64,000 bases of DNA, from contig NZ_AZEG01000010.1 of assembly GCF_001434935.1 (NCBI RefSeq), forward strand, positions 1 to 64,000, given 5' to 3'. Shown piece by piece: positions 27,869-37,298 of the stretch (the first letter of the stretch is position 1; each line of letters begins with the position of its first letter). Position numbers and translations under genes: made by a program. The DNA comes from Liquorilactobacillus uvarum DSM 19971 (lineage in GTDB: Bacteria > Bacillota > Bacilli > Lactobacillales > Lactobacillaceae). The notes under the pieces were generated by a model. The model saw only the letters and a list, made by a program, of their open reading frames with translations. It ran no database searches and was not told the DNA's origin.

Positions 27869-28312
27869 ATGAGCATTTTTAACGGTTTAGCGATAAATAC
27901 GAGTGGTTTAGCTCTGGAACGATTGAAATTAGATACAATTTCTACAAATATTGCAAATGTAAATACCACTAGAACAGCTGAAGGCGGACCTTACAAGCGA
28001 AAATCAGTTGAGTTCTCCGAAAATTTAAAAAATGCGCAGGAGACGGATTCTACCGGTACACAGCTCAAAGGGACTCCGCAGAGCTATGGGGTCAAAGTTA
28101 CTGGAATTCAGACAGACAACACTGAAAAGACCAGTTATGATCCTTCCAATCCAGATGCAGATCAAAATGGTTATGTCCAAACATCGAATGTAAATATGGC
28201 TGATGAAATGGTCGATATGATCCAAGCTATGCGAACATATGAAGCTAATACTTCAGCTGCCGAGATGAATAAGACGATGCTGAAAAAGGCTCTAGAGATA
28301 TCGAAGGATTAA
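27869..28312 (+). CDS. flgC: flagellar basal-body rod protein FlgC
   Basis: A 147-residue proximal rod protein with an N-terminal helix followed by STNIANVNTTRTAEGGPYKR, the FlgC-type form of the rod motif. The C-terminal block NVNMADEMVDMIQAMRTYEA is highly conserved in FlgC. The start at ATG 27869 uses AGAAGG nine bases upstream. It sits between flgB and fliE, the usual order. Confidence 0.96.
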   Translation: MSIFNGLAINTSGLALERLKLDTISTNIANVNTTRTAEGGPYKRKSVEFSENLKNAQETDSTGTQLKGTPQSYGVKVTGIQTDNTEKTSYDPSNPDADQNGYVQTSNVNMADEMVDMIQAMRTYEANTSAAEMNKTMLKKALEISKD

Positions 28313-28329
28313 GGAAATGAGGATGGAAA

Positions 28330-28653
28330 ATGAACGGATTGACTAGTGTTTCAGGTTTACAGAATTATCAAAAGGCTTTAGAAAATGTGACGGATCTGAA
28401 CAAATCCTCTGTCTTAGGAACACAGAACAGCGGCAAACAGTTTGGTGATTATTTAACAGATGCGGTTTCAAGCCTAAACAGTAATATGAAGACCATGGAT
28501 GAAGGAACGACAGACATGATAAAGGGGGACCAAAGTGATTTAGGGAGTATTATGACCAAAATGACCGAAACCCAGCTATCATTGCAGACAGCAGTCCAAG
28601 TACGAAATAAGTGTCTTGATGCATATAATGATCTCAAAAATATGCAATTCTAA
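28330..28653 (+). CDS. fliE: flagellar hook-basal body protein FliE
   Basis: A 107-residue small helical protein that joins the MS ring to the rod. The C-terminal half, TQLSLQTAVQVRNKCLDAYN, is the conserved FliE block. Length is normal. A GGATGGAAA ribosome binding region precedes ATG 28330. Its place between flgC and fliF agrees with the call. Confidence 0.94.
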   Translation: MNGLTSVSGLQNYQKALENVTDLNKSSVLGTQNSGKQFGDYLTDAVSSLNSNMKTMDEGTTDMIKGDQSDLGSIMTKMTETQLSLQTAVQVRNKCLDAYNDLKNMQF

Positions 28654-28676
28654 GGCCTATTGGGGGAAATAACTAA

Positions 28677-30254
28677 GTGTTTGATAAATTTAAAAATGGG
28701 TTGGGACGGTTAAGAGATCGCTGGCAATCGCAGAGTCGAATAAAAAAAGTATCGCTGTCGCTTGCACTCATCAGTATTTTTGCTGTTATTGGGATTGTCT
28801 ATTACATGAACACCAGAGTTCAGTATGGTGTGTTGTTTACAGACTTGAGCGATGCAGATGCCGGAACGGTAACAAAGGAATTGAAGAGCGAAAATGTTCC
28901 ATACAAGCTAACGGACGATGGAAAAACGATTATGATCGATCAGAATAAGGTAGATCAAACGCGGATAGATTTAGCTGTTGATAATAAGCTGCCGAACAGT
29001 TCGACTGGGTTCGAGTTATTCGACAATACAAATGTTATGACGACAGACGAAGATCGCAAAGTTATGTATCAACGAGCTGTGACGGGTGAGCTTGAACGAG
29101 CAATTGAGTCACTGAATGACGTTGAAAAAGCCAAGGTTATGCTTGTAACACCTAAACAGAGTGTTTTTGATGATGATGGAAAAGAAAAAAAAGCCAAAGC
29201 ATCTGTTGTTTTGACGCTTAAAGGAAGCGGGCTCACTGATTCAGCTGTCCAAGGTATTGTTGCACTGACCGCTGGAGCGGTAGAAAATTTGAGTCCGCAG
29301 AATGTCAAAGTTGTAGATAGTAACGGGGAGTTGCTATCAGGTAACAGCAGTGATGACAACCAGATGTCAAATTACAGCACGAAATATATGGGCATCAAAA
29401 AAGCCTATGAAAAAATGCTTGAAGATAAGATCAATAAATTGCTTCAACCCATATATGGGACAAACAAACTCAGAGTTTCGGTTAATCTTGATTTGAATTT
29501 TGATTCGATCGAAAGAAAAATGGTTACATACAATAATCCTAAGATTAGAAGCGAGAATGTTCAGACGACTGGAAATGGTCAGGCAACACAGAATACGCAA
29601 ACAGGCGAAGCAAATAATAATGCTTCAAATGTAACGGGCAGCAGTAGCAGCAGCGATAATGGTTCTTACAGCAGGAGTGTCAACAACGAGTTAGACACAC
29701 AGACAACAAAGGTTATCAGTGCACCAGGTTCAATCAAGAGAATGACGAGTTCGGTCGTGGTTAATGGAGACTTGTCGCAAAATGATCAGAATCAAATCAA
29801 GACACTTGTTTCTTCGGCTATTGGTTTTGACCAAGGCAGAGGAGATGCGATCAATGTCCAGGGAATTGATTTTGTAAAACGCAGAAAAAGCACAGATGAT
29901 AACACAAAATCTAAAAAGAAAAAGTCAAATATTTGGCTATATGTTGGAGCCGGTGCAGGGGCACTACTGCTGATCGGTTCGATTATAGGTACCATCCTAG
30001 TTATTAGAAAAAGACGGCAGAACAAAGAGGATGAGTATTATGAAGATGCAGATATAACTCAGCCGACAGAGCAGCAAAGTGAAGAAGCAACTGAGACGCA
30101 GCCGGAAAAAACGGCAGAAGAAAAAAAGGCGTTGGAACTTGCAGTTAAACGTGAAAAAGCTCAAAAAGACAAGGATGAGAAAGCTAAAGATTACGCTGAT
30201 AAACATCCTGAAGAAGTAGCCGATCTACTCAAAGCATGGATGAAAGAAAAATAG
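28677..30254 (+). CDS. fliF: flagellar MS-ring protein FliF
   Basis: A 525-residue membrane protein that forms the MS ring and houses the export gate. It has a first membrane helix near residues 25-45, YscJ/FliF ring-building motifs (YGVLFTDLSDADAG near residue 51, TTDEDRKVMYQRAVTGELER near 122), a low-complexity Ser/Asn/Gln stretch near 300-335, and a second helix near 420-443. The acidic C-terminal tail ending HPEEVADLLKAWMKEK binds FliG. It starts at GTG 28677 with TGGGGGAAA upstream. Confidence 0.97.
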   Translation: MFDKFKNGLGRLRDRWQSQSRIKKVSLSLALISIFAVIGIVYYMNTRVQYGVLFTDLSDADAGTVTKELKSENVPYKLTDDGKTIMIDQNKVDQTRIDLAVDNKLPNSSTGFELFDNTNVMTTDEDRKVMYQRAVTGELERAIESLNDVEKAKVMLVTPKQSVFDDDGKEKKAKASVVLTLKGSGLTDSAVQGIVALTAGAVENLSPQNVKVVDSNGELLSGNSSDDNQMSNYSTKYMGIKKAYEKMLEDKINKLLQPIYGTNKLRVSVNLDLNFDSIERKMVTYNNPKIRSENVQTTGNGQATQNTQTGEANNNASNVTGSSSSSDNGSYSRSVNNELDTQTTKVISAPGSIKRMTSSVVVNGDLSQNDQNQIKTLVSSAIGFDQGRGDAINVQGIDFVKRRKSTDDNTKSKKKKSNIWLYVGAGAGALLLIGSIIGTILVIRKRRQNKEDEYYEDADITQPTEQQSEEATETQPEKTAEEKKALELAVKREKAQKDKDEKAKDYADKHPEEVADLLKAWMKEK

Positions 30255-30270
30255 ATGTGGGGTAAGCGAA

Positions 30271-31275
30271 ATGGATTCAATTGAAGGTATTAAAAAGGCA
30301 GCAATCTTATTGATTTCGCTTGGGTCGGAAACGTCATCTAAGATCATGAAGTTGCTCCCAGAAAATTTTATTCAAAAAGTAAGTTATGAAATTGCAAATA
30401 CAGATGCTGTCAGTCCTGAACAGCGCGAAAAGGTTTTGGAAGAGTTTGTTAATACTGCTGCGGCTAAACAATATGTTCTTGATGGCGGAATCGATTATGC
30501 CAAGAACTTATTGAATCAAGCTTTAGGCCCTCAAAAGGCCAAAGAAATCATTGATCTTCTAAATCAGATTCAATTAAGGGAGAGACCATTCAATATTGCT
30601 CGCAAAGCCGATACACAGCAGTTAGTTAATTTGCTAGTTGATGAACATCCGCAGACGGTTGCATTGATTATGTGCTATATGCAGCCAGATAAGGCCGCAG
30701 ATGTTTTGTCACAATTCCCGATGGATTTTCAAGTTGATGTTGCAGAACGCATCGGAACGATTACGAGTACTTCGCCTAAAATCGTTAAACGAATTGAGAA
30801 AGTTATTGAAAACAAGTTCTCGAACTATGCTGAAAATGATACTGAGAATGTCGGTGGTGTTCATACCTTGGTTGATATCTTGAATTCGGCAAGTCGAAGC
30901 ACGGAGAAGAACATTATTAATGACCTCGATGTTCGCCAACCTGAATTGGCTAGTGAAGTTAAAGCCAGTCTCTTCACCTTCGAAGATATTATCACGCTTG
31001 AAAAAATGGATGTTCAAAAAGTCTTGCGGGATGTCGATAATGATGTTCTTGTATTGGCCTTGAAGGGTACGACCGAGGATATCCAGAACTTTATCTTCGA
31101 AAATCTTTCGAGCCGCGCGGTTGAAAATCTTAAAGAAGAACTTGAATTTATGGGACCAACACGTTTGTCGGCAGTAGAAGAAGCACAGCAAACCATTGTT
31201 GGGGTTATTCGCAAATTAGATGAAGCCGGTGAGATTTATATTGGAAGAGGGGAGCAGGATGCAGTCATCAAGTAA
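30271..31275 (+). CDS. fliG: flagellar motor switch protein FliG
   Basis: A 334-residue rotor protein linking FliF to FliM and meeting MotA. The N-terminal domain starts GIKKAAILLISLGSETSSKI. The middle EHPQTVALIMCYM block is near residue 128 and the C-terminal torque domain has FEDIITLEKMDVQKVLRDVD and GPTRLSAVEEAQQTIV. All three domains are intact. Its last 17 bases overlap the start of fliH. Confidence 0.97.
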   Translation: MDSIEGIKKAAILLISLGSETSSKIMKLLPENFIQKVSYEIANTDAVSPEQREKVLEEFVNTAAAKQYVLDGGIDYAKNLLNQALGPQKAKEIIDLLNQIQLRERPFNIARKADTQQLVNLLVDEHPQTVALIMCYMQPDKAADVLSQFPMDFQVDVAERIGTITSTSPKIVKRIEKVIENKFSNYAENDTENVGGVHTLVDILNSASRSTEKNIINDLDVRQPELASEVKASLFTFEDIITLEKMDVQKVLRDVDNDVLVLALKGTTEDIQNFIFENLSSRAVENLKEELEFMGPTRLSAVEEAQQTIVGVIRKLDEAGEIYIGRGEQDAVIK

Positions 31276-31987
31276 TAATCTGTTGAAGCAAACCAGTATT
31301 TCTAAAATTAAAAATCCAAAATCAATTGTTACAAAAGCAGTTGCTAAAACACACCCGAAAAAAAAGAAGTTGACGCCTGCAAATGCACCTAGTGCGAATG
31401 TTCTGAGTTCAGGCCAGCAAAAGAGTATGGAGATTATCAGACAAAAGATAATTGGCAGTGCTAAAGAAGAAGCAGTCAGAATTAAGGACGAAGCTTACCA
31501 TCAGGCTAAAGAAGAAGGCTATCGTGATGGTTACCAAGAAGGCGAACTTGAAGGCGAAAAAGCCGCACAAGAACTGACGCAACAAGCTAAGAAAAATCTG
31601 GTGGAAACAGTAAATAGTACAAAACAATATATTGCGGCAGAACGAAACAAAATCATTTCATTTGCGATTGAAATGGCAGAGATATTGGTGAAACATGAGC
31701 TGGACAAGGATAGTGGGGAACTTTTGCCCTTGCTTGATCCGATTCTTTTCAAGCTGGAGAAACCGGATCAAGTCATTACGATCCATGCTAATCCACGCTA
31801 CCACGAGGTATTGGTAAAGAAAATGGAAACAAAGAAAAAAGAGACAGCCAACTTGAGATATATTGTTTTAGATAATCTGAAACTGTCGCCTTATGAAGTA
31901 ACGGTGGAGTCCACGGAATCATTTGAAACATTTGATCTTCAGGAAGAACTGCACAAATTCCTACAGCAAATACAAGAAACTGAGTGA
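31259..31987 (+). CDS. fliH: flagellar export ATPase regulator FliH
   Basis: A 242-residue protein with a basic N-terminus, a coiled coil around residues 60-125 with glycine-spaced repeats (AKEEGYRDGYQEGELEGEKA), and a C-terminal domain like vacuolar ATPase subunit E. FliH binds and restrains FliI and brings it to the export gate. I start it at ATG 31259, where AGAGGGGAGCAGG precedes, rather than at 31220. It overlaps fliG by 17 bases and is directly followed by fliI. Confidence 0.9.
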   Translation: MQSSSNNLLKQTSISKIKNPKSIVTKAVAKTHPKKKKLTPANAPSANVLSSGQQKSMEIIRQKIIGSAKEEAVRIKDEAYHQAKEEGYRDGYQEGELEGEKAAQELTQQAKKNLVETVNSTKQYIAAERNKIISFAIEMAEILVKHELDKDSGELLPLLDPILFKLEKPDQVITIHANPRYHEVLVKKMETKKKETANLRYIVLDNLKLSPYEVTVESTESFETFDLQEELHKFLQQIQETE

Positions 31988-31992
31988 TTAAT

Positions 31993-33339
31993 ATGGAATT
32001 TAAACTAAATTTAGATGATTATCTCGAAAAGGCAAAAGAACATGAATTCTACACTTCATACGGTAAGGTCAGTGAAATTGTCGGATTGATCATTAAAGTT
32101 GAAGGCATGGATGTTTTCATGGGTGAGATCTGCAAGGTAATGATCAATGGCGGTAAAAAAGTCGCATTGACAGAAGTTGTGGGTTTTATCAAAGAAACAG
32201 TGCTGCTGATGCCGCTGGATGAACTTGAAGGAATTGGTCCCGGCTGTTTAGTCAAAGCAACAGGTAAAGTACTGACAGTCAAAGTTAGCGATGAATTACT
32301 TGGACACACTCTTGACGGGCTAGGAAGACCATTTGATCAGGAGGTCGATACTGCGAAGCTGATAGATTATCCAGTTATTCAGGATTCGCCGGATCCGTTT
32401 CAACGCAAAAAGATTGATGCAGTTCTAGGTACGGGAGTTAGAGCGATTGATGGTTTACTGACAGTCGGTGAAGGACAGCGAATAGGGGTCTTTGCCGGCA
32501 GCGGTGTTGGTAAAAGTACACTTTTGGGAATGATTGCCAAGTATTGTGAAGCGGATGTAATTGTTATTGGTCTGATCGGTGAGCGTGGCCGCGAGGTTAG
32601 AGAGTTCATTGAAAATGATCTGGGGCCTGAAGGATATCGCAAGTCAGTTGTTGTCTGCGCTACTTCTGATATGCCGCCGCTCGTGCGCTTAAAGGGGGCT
32701 CATGTTGCGACTGCAATTGCCGAGTACTATCGTGATCAAGGCAAAAAAGTGGTACTCATGATGGATTCGGTGACCCGATTCGCGATGGCACAGCGAGAAA
32801 TAGGACTATCAACAGGGGAACCGCCAACAACGAAAGGGTACACCCCTTCAGTTTTTGCAGCACTTCCCAAGCTGCTTGAACGCAGCGGGACCTCTTATAA
32901 AGGTTCGATCACAGCATTTTATACGGTTTTGGTTGAGGGCGATGATATGAACGAGCCGATCGCTGATGCGGTTCGCGGTATTCTTGACGGACATATCATT
33001 CTTTCACGCAAAATAGCAGCACACAATCATTATCCGGCAATTGATGTTCAGAATAGTCTGAGCCGCTTAATGAAATCATTAGTTACCGAACAGCATTATC
33101 AGCATGCAAGTGAGCTGCGCGAGAACATGTCAGTCTATGCTGATTCGAAGGATCTGATCGATATTGGTGCTTATAAAGCAGGATCCAATGCAGTCATTGA
33201 TTATGCCATTTCTTTGCATCATCCGATTGACGATTTCCTCTGCCAAAAGGTTGATGAGCATTCCACATATGAGCAGACATTAAGTCAACTAGACGGTTTG
33301 TTCAGTGATGTAACTTCACTTGAAGGGCAGCGCCAATAG
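31993..33339 (+). CDS. fliI: flagellum-specific export ATPase FliI
   Basis: A 448-residue F1-beta-like ATPase that helps load export substrates. Walker A is GVFAGSGVGKST near residue 167, followed by LIGERGREVREF, Walker B VVLMMDSVTRFAMAQREIG and the Pro-rich GEPPTTKGYTPSVFA. Length is normal. ATG 31993 follows the fliH stop by five bases with only a weak site; GTG 31984, overlapping fliH, is an alternative that adds three residues. Coupling to fliH is likely. Confidence 0.97.
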   Translation: MEFKLNLDDYLEKAKEHEFYTSYGKVSEIVGLIIKVEGMDVFMGEICKVMINGGKKVALTEVVGFIKETVLLMPLDELEGIGPGCLVKATGKVLTVKVSDELLGHTLDGLGRPFDQEVDTAKLIDYPVIQDSPDPFQRKKIDAVLGTGVRAIDGLLTVGEGQRIGVFAGSGVGKSTLLGMIAKYCEADVIVIGLIGERGREVREFIENDLGPEGYRKSVVVCATSDMPPLVRLKGAHVATAIAEYYRDQGKKVVLMMDSVTRFAMAQREIGLSTGEPPTTKGYTPSVFAALPKLLERSGTSYKGSITAFYTVLVEGDDMNEPIADAVRGILDGHIILSRKIAAHNHYPAIDVQNSLSRLMKSLVTEQHYQHASELRENMSVYADSKDLIDIGAYKAGSNAVIDYAISLHHPIDDFLCQKVDEHSTYEQTLSQLDGLFSDVTSLEGQRQ

Positions 33340-33362
33340 TATATTGAGGGAGAGGATCAGCG

Positions 33363-33785
33363 ATTAAACGTTTTGAATTTTCATTAGGGAATATTCTTGA
33401 GTACCGGAAGCAGAACGAACAGAACATCAAGCAGGGTTATACTGCACTTCGCCAAGAGTTAGCCAACAAAGAAAATGAAATGGAAAGATTAAGTACCGAG
33501 AAATTTAATCTGATGGATGTCGGAGAATTGACTGTTGGAAGAATGCAAGTTCAGCAACGGTATCTAATCGAATTGGATCGGCAGATTGGAGAAATAAAAA
33601 CAGAGTCGTTGGAGTTGCAAAATAGGGTTGAAATGGCTCTTCAAGAAGTGGTTCAGGCACAAAAAGAACGTAAAGTACTTGAAAAACTTGAAGAAAAACA
33701 GCATTTGATATATCTCCAGGAAGTTAAGCATGAGGAGCAAAAGCAGCTTGATGAGATGGGAAATCGTTCTAAATTTGCTTTTTAA
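33363..33785 (+). CDS. fliJ: flagellar export chaperone FliJ, apparent ATT start
   Basis: The frame opens after TGA 33345 and contains no ATG, GTG, TTG or CTG until ATG 33480, which would remove the conserved N-terminus. Starting at ATT 33363 gives 140 residues beginning (M)KRFEFSLGNILEYRKQ, exactly where FliJ proteins begin, with GAGAGGA (33350-33356) six bases upstream. The protein is a long helical coiled coil with the typical length of about 147. FliJ is the stalk of the FliI ATPase and a chaperone escort. It lies between fliI and fliK, as expected. Identity is firm; use of ATT is inferred. Confidence 0.85.
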   Translation: MKRFEFSLGNILEYRKQNEQNIKQGYTALRQELANKENEMERLSTEKFNLMDVGELTVGRMQVQQRYLIELDRQIGEIKTESLELQNRVEMALQEVVQAQKERKVLEKLEEKQHLIYLQEVKHEEQKQLDEMGNRSKFAF

Positions 33786-33804
33786 TTTGAAAGGAGGTGA
33801 ATAA

Positions 33805-35496
33805 ATGCAAAAGATAAGTTCAAAAGATATTAATACTCCAGCATCAAACGCTGACAAAAAAGCGACTCCGGATATCAAGAATGCTGGGAACTTCAAAAAA
33901 ATTTTAAAAAACTACAATACGAAAAAGACAGTTTCAACAGTCCAGGAACAGTTGTCCAACAAGAAAAAGGAAGAATTACCTGGAGAAGATATGACTGAAG
34001 AACAATCGGAAAATCTGGTAGAAAAAGATCAAGCCCAAGCAGATTCGGATAAATCTGTTACAACAAATGAAAAGAGCGGCGTGGACAAAGATAAAGGCCA
34101 AAATGAGAACAGTGCCGCTGGAAGCATATCTTTAACAGTGATACCAACAATATCGCAAGATACAACATCGACAAAAACAGTGCAGTCTGCAAGTGCGAAA
34201 AAAGTACCGGGAGAAAATACTGTAAAATCCAATGAACATTTAAATTTGGAGATTGACAAGCAAGCTCAAACGGTGCTTGCGGGTACTACTGATACTGATA
34301 AAACAGCGGTCGGTTCTTTTGAAGCTCAAGCAGAAGCAGCTGGTATAGAGATAAAAGCAACGGCTACCACTCAAAATACGGATGCTAAAGTAGCAGTTGT
34401 CCAGCAAATTGCTGAAATATCTGATAGAACACCGCAGCAACCTGAGGTTATCGCAGGTCAGACTAATGAAACAGCACAAGAAACAACACCGATTGGGGCA
34501 GCAACTGGCACTGAAAAGGATAAGAAAGTTGCAGAAGGTAAGCAGACAACAACGAAAACTGATTCGAGTATTGTGAAAACAGACACACCAATCTCTGAAA
34601 ATGAACAAAAAATTGTATTAGATGTGCAGTCAAATGAGATAAAAGAAGCTAAAAAGAACTCAGATTCGAAAATTTCTGAAAATTTGATCAATGAAATTTC
34701 AGATAATAAGAGTACAAAAACGTCCAATTTTGAAGTTTCAGATAATACACAATATCCGGCAACTGATGTGCAAACGAAGGAAACAAATGCCGCTAAAAAT
34801 AATTTGGCAGGTGATAATGATGAATCAGCAGTGGATATTACCCAAAAACCTGCTGAACTTTCTGTCAACACTCCAGTTTCTAAGTCTCCAGAAATCGTCA
34901 AGCAAATCGTTGTTGCACAATTTACTCCTGTTGAAGCGCAAAGTTCACTCGTTGCTGATTTACGGCCAACACTGCAAACACCAGTAACTGCAGCCGCGAA
35001 TACGGCGGTAAAGAGCAGTAACTTATTAACTGCAGAACAAACTTCTGAGATAACACGTCCGATTGTGCAGAGTTTGAAAACGATGGCTACTGGATCAAAC
35101 AAATCGATGACACTGCAGCTGTTACCTGAAAACCTTGGAAAGGTCAGAGTTTCTCTGAGTGTGACAGATCAACAGGTACGTTTAGAATTCAAAGTCCAGA
35201 GTGAACATACAAAGCAGTTGCTGGAGTCCATCTCAAACAAGCTGGAGCAGGTTTTGAAAAATCAAGATACAGGCGGTAATGTGGTTAATGCTAAAGAGGC
35301 TGCAGCGCCGGCTAATAATTTCGATTCGCTCCAGATGGATCTTTTGAATCAGCAGTCACCGCAAAGGCAATTCGAGCAACAGACGTCCAAACGGCATGCT
35401 AGAGGGGGTCTTTACCAGGCAAAAATGGAAACTCAAAAGGCAAAGAAAGATACGAAAGAAGAAAAAAGCAAAAATACAATCAGTATTTTAGCTTAA
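33805..35496 (+). CDS. fliK: flagellar hook-length control protein FliK
   Basis: A 563-residue protein. Residues 1 to about 430 are low-complexity, rich in Thr, Lys, Glu, Asn and Ala, which suits an extended molecular ruler. The C-terminal hook-length domain (about 435-520) contains MTLQLLPENLGKVRVSLSV and VRLEFKVQSEHTKQLLES, the conserved FliK block that contacts FlhB. AAAGGAGGTG before ATG 33805 is a near-perfect ribosome binding site. The N-terminal part has no family conservation, so identity rests on the C-terminus and position. Confidence 0.94.
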   Translation: MQKISSKDINTPASNADKKATPDIKNAGNFKKILKNYNTKKTVSTVQEQLSNKKKEELPGEDMTEEQSENLVEKDQAQADSDKSVTTNEKSGVDKDKGQNENSAAGSISLTVIPTISQDTTSTKTVQSASAKKVPGENTVKSNEHLNLEIDKQAQTVLAGTTDTDKTAVGSFEAQAEAAGIEIKATATTQNTDAKVAVVQQIAEISDRTPQQPEVIAGQTNETAQETTPIGAATGTEKDKKVAEGKQTTTKTDSSIVKTDTPISENEQKIVLDVQSNEIKEAKKNSDSKISENLINEISDNKSTKTSNFEVSDNTQYPATDVQTKETNAAKNNLAGDNDESAVDITQKPAELSVNTPVSKSPEIVKQIVVAQFTPVEAQSSLVADLRPTLQTPVTAAANTAVKSSNLLTAEQTSEITRPIVQSLKTMATGSNKSMTLQLLPENLGKVRVSLSVTDQQVRLEFKVQSEHTKQLLESISNKLEQVLKNQDTGGNVVNAKEAAAPANNFDSLQMDLLNQQSPQRQFEQQTSKRHARGGLYQAKMETQKAKKDTKEEKSKNTISILA

Positions 35497-35514
35497 CATG
35501 GGAGGCTGTATATA

Positions 35515-35937
35515 TTGAATAACACAATATCTGATGCTGTTCCATCAATTGCTGATGCAACGGCTTATAATACCACTAAAAACTCTTCAGGTGTTTCAAT
35601 GGAGTCTTTCCTTAAAATCATGGCCGCATCGATGAGCAATCCTTCAATGAGTGGTAGTGATTCGGGAAGCAGTGGCAGCGGAACTGACTATGTCTCACAG
35701 CTTGCACAGTTTACAACACTTGATCAGCTGAATGCGATGGGGAAAAACTTAACAAGCTCTGTTATGATCATGCAGCAGCAAGAAGCATTCAACCTTTTGG
35801 GAAAAAATGTAACGCTCAATGACGGTGGAAGCAATATCACAGGCAAGGTCGATAAAGTACGCTTTGAAAATGGATATGCAACTTTGGTCGTAAACAACAA
35901 GGAATACAGCATGAGTACATTGAATGAGGTTGGGTGA
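35515..35937 (+). CDS. flgD: flagellar hook capping protein FlgD
   Basis: A 140-residue short FlgD, as in Bacillus, lacking the extra C-terminal domains of enteric FlgD. The conserved DYVSQLAQFTTLDQLNAMGK block is near residue 62 and VTLNDGGSNITGKVDKVRF follows. It caps the growing hook. It starts at TTG 35515 with GGGAGG upstream. The Ser/Gly-rich stretch near residue 45 is a flexible linker. Confidence 0.95.
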   Translation: MNNTISDAVPSIADATAYNTTKNSSGVSMESFLKIMAASMSNPSMSGSDSGSSGSGTDYVSQLAQFTTLDQLNAMGKNLTSSVMIMQQQEAFNLLGKNVTLNDGGSNITGKVDKVRFENGYATLVVNNKEYSMSTLNEVG

Positions 35938-36311
35938 TTCAATCGATGTCAATGGAGATTTCGCGGGTCCATGATCCGGCGCTGACAGCACAGAATATCG
36001 TTTCGCAAAAAAAAGAACAAAATGCGGCACTTTTTTCAAAAGTATTGGATGAAAAAAAGCAAAGCGTCAAACTTTCAAATCATGCGCGCAAACGATTAAC
36101 AGCACGGGATCTGCACCTTCATAATGATGATTATCAACAAATTTCAAATGCACTGACTGAATTGGAACAAAAAGGCAGTAAGGAATCCTTGCTGCTATAT
36201 AAAGACATGGGCTTGATTGCTAACATTCATAACCGTACGATCATCACGGCAATGAATATGCAGGAAATCAACACAGTAACCAACATAGATAGTACGAAAT
36301 TTATAAAATAA
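35934..36311 (+). CDS. flagellar operon protein (TIGR02530 type)
   Basis: A 125-residue protein matching the small flagellar operon protein found between flgD and flgE in Bacilli and Clostridia. VKLSNHARKRLTARDLHL near residue 42 and the C-terminal NIHNRTIITAMNMQEINTVT are characteristic. Its function is not established; position suggests hook assembly. GTG 35934 overlaps the flgD stop as GTGA, and ATG 35946 or 35952 are alternative starts. Confidence 0.85.
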   Translation: MIQSMSMEISRVHDPALTAQNIVSQKKEQNAALFSKVLDEKKQSVKLSNHARKRLTARDLHLHNDDYQQISNALTELEQKGSKESLLLYKDMGLIANIHNRTIITAMNMQEINTVTNIDSTKFIK

Positions 36312-36391
36312 ATAGCTGGACTGAAAAGGGGCTATAGCATTTTCAGAATGACAGAAGAAAATGCGACAAATTAATTTAGGGGGAAATAATA

Positions 36392-37255
36392 ATGTTAAGA
36401 TCACTTTACTCAGGTGTTAGTGGAATGAAGAACTTGCAGACAAAAATGGATGTTGTATCAAATAACATTGCGAACGTAAATACAACAGGTTACAAATCAA
36501 GTCGTGTATCCTTTCAAGATATGGTGAGCCAAACGATGTCGAATGCAACTGCACCTACTGGCAATGGTGGTGGTATCAATGGAAAACAGATCGGCTTAGG
36601 GGTTCAGACTGGTTCGGTCGATACTTCCACGGGCGCAGGCGCACCGCAATCAACAGGAAATCCGACTGACCTATATATCGGTGGTGAGGGTTACTTTGTG
36701 GTTCAAAACTCTGATAACGGCACTTATTACACAAGAGATGGCTCTTTTAAACTCGATGCTGACGGAACACTTGTTAACTCAGGCGGTTTGAAAGTAATGG
36801 GGTACGCAACTTCTGGTGGTGCACAAGTTGAAGGTGGGACACCAACTTACAGTGAAACGGGTACACCGATTACGATTGCTTCTCAAATCGGAGGACAAAA
36901 TTACAGTAATAACTCATTAGCGGTCGATGAGAATGGAACTGTCACTGCTAAATACGGCAGTCAAACCTATGTGATTGGAAAGGTTGAATTGGCAACGTTC
37001 TTTAATCCAGGAGGCTTGCAAAAAGTGGGTGGAAACAATTATGCAGCAACAGCTAATTCAGGCAACGCGGTTCTTGGACAAGCAGGCGAAAATGGCAGTG
37101 GAAACATTCAATCCGGCAAACTTGAAATGTCAAACGTTGATCTTTCAAATGAATTTACAGAAATGATCATTGCAAATCGTGCTTATCAAGCCAATGCAAG
37201 AAGCATTACAACATCAGATGAAATGCTGCAGGAATTAATTAATTTGAAGAGATAA
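36392..37255 (+). CDS. flgE: flagellar hook protein FlgE
   Basis: A 287-residue hook subunit. The N-terminal rod/hook motif is SNNIANVNTTGYKSSRVSFQ. LYIGGEGYFVV and YYTRDGSFKLDADG follow, and the C-terminal block is EMIIANRAYQANARSITTSD. Length is close to the short Bacillus FlgE and far below the enteric protein. TTAGGGGGAAAT lies before ATG 36392. The preceding gap (36312-36391) shows no terminator. Confidence 0.95.
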   Translation: MLRSLYSGVSGMKNLQTKMDVVSNNIANVNTTGYKSSRVSFQDMVSQTMSNATAPTGNGGGINGKQIGLGVQTGSVDTSTGAGAPQSTGNPTDLYIGGEGYFVVQNSDNGTYYTRDGSFKLDADGTLVNSGGLKVMGYATSGGAQVEGGTPTYSETGTPITIASQIGGQNYSNNSLAVDENGTVTAKYGSQTYVIGKVELATFFNPGGLQKVGGNNYAATANSGNAVLGQAGENGSGNIQSGKLEMSNVDLSNEFTEMIIANRAYQANARSITTSDEMLQELINLKR

Positions 37256-37298
37256 TCGGGCGGTTCTAAATAACAATTTATAAAAAGGGTGGATGTAT

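Noticed and set aside
31984-31992. GTG start for fliI overlapping fliH
   Set aside because: Not excluded, but ATG 31993 gives the usual MEFKLN-type N-terminus; recorded only as an alternative.
34458-35102. Long minus-strand frame of 214 codons inside fliK
   Set aside because: It is antisense to a low-complexity Thr/Lys/Glu-rich gene, whose codon pattern keeps the opposite frame open. No ribosome site and no family resemblance.
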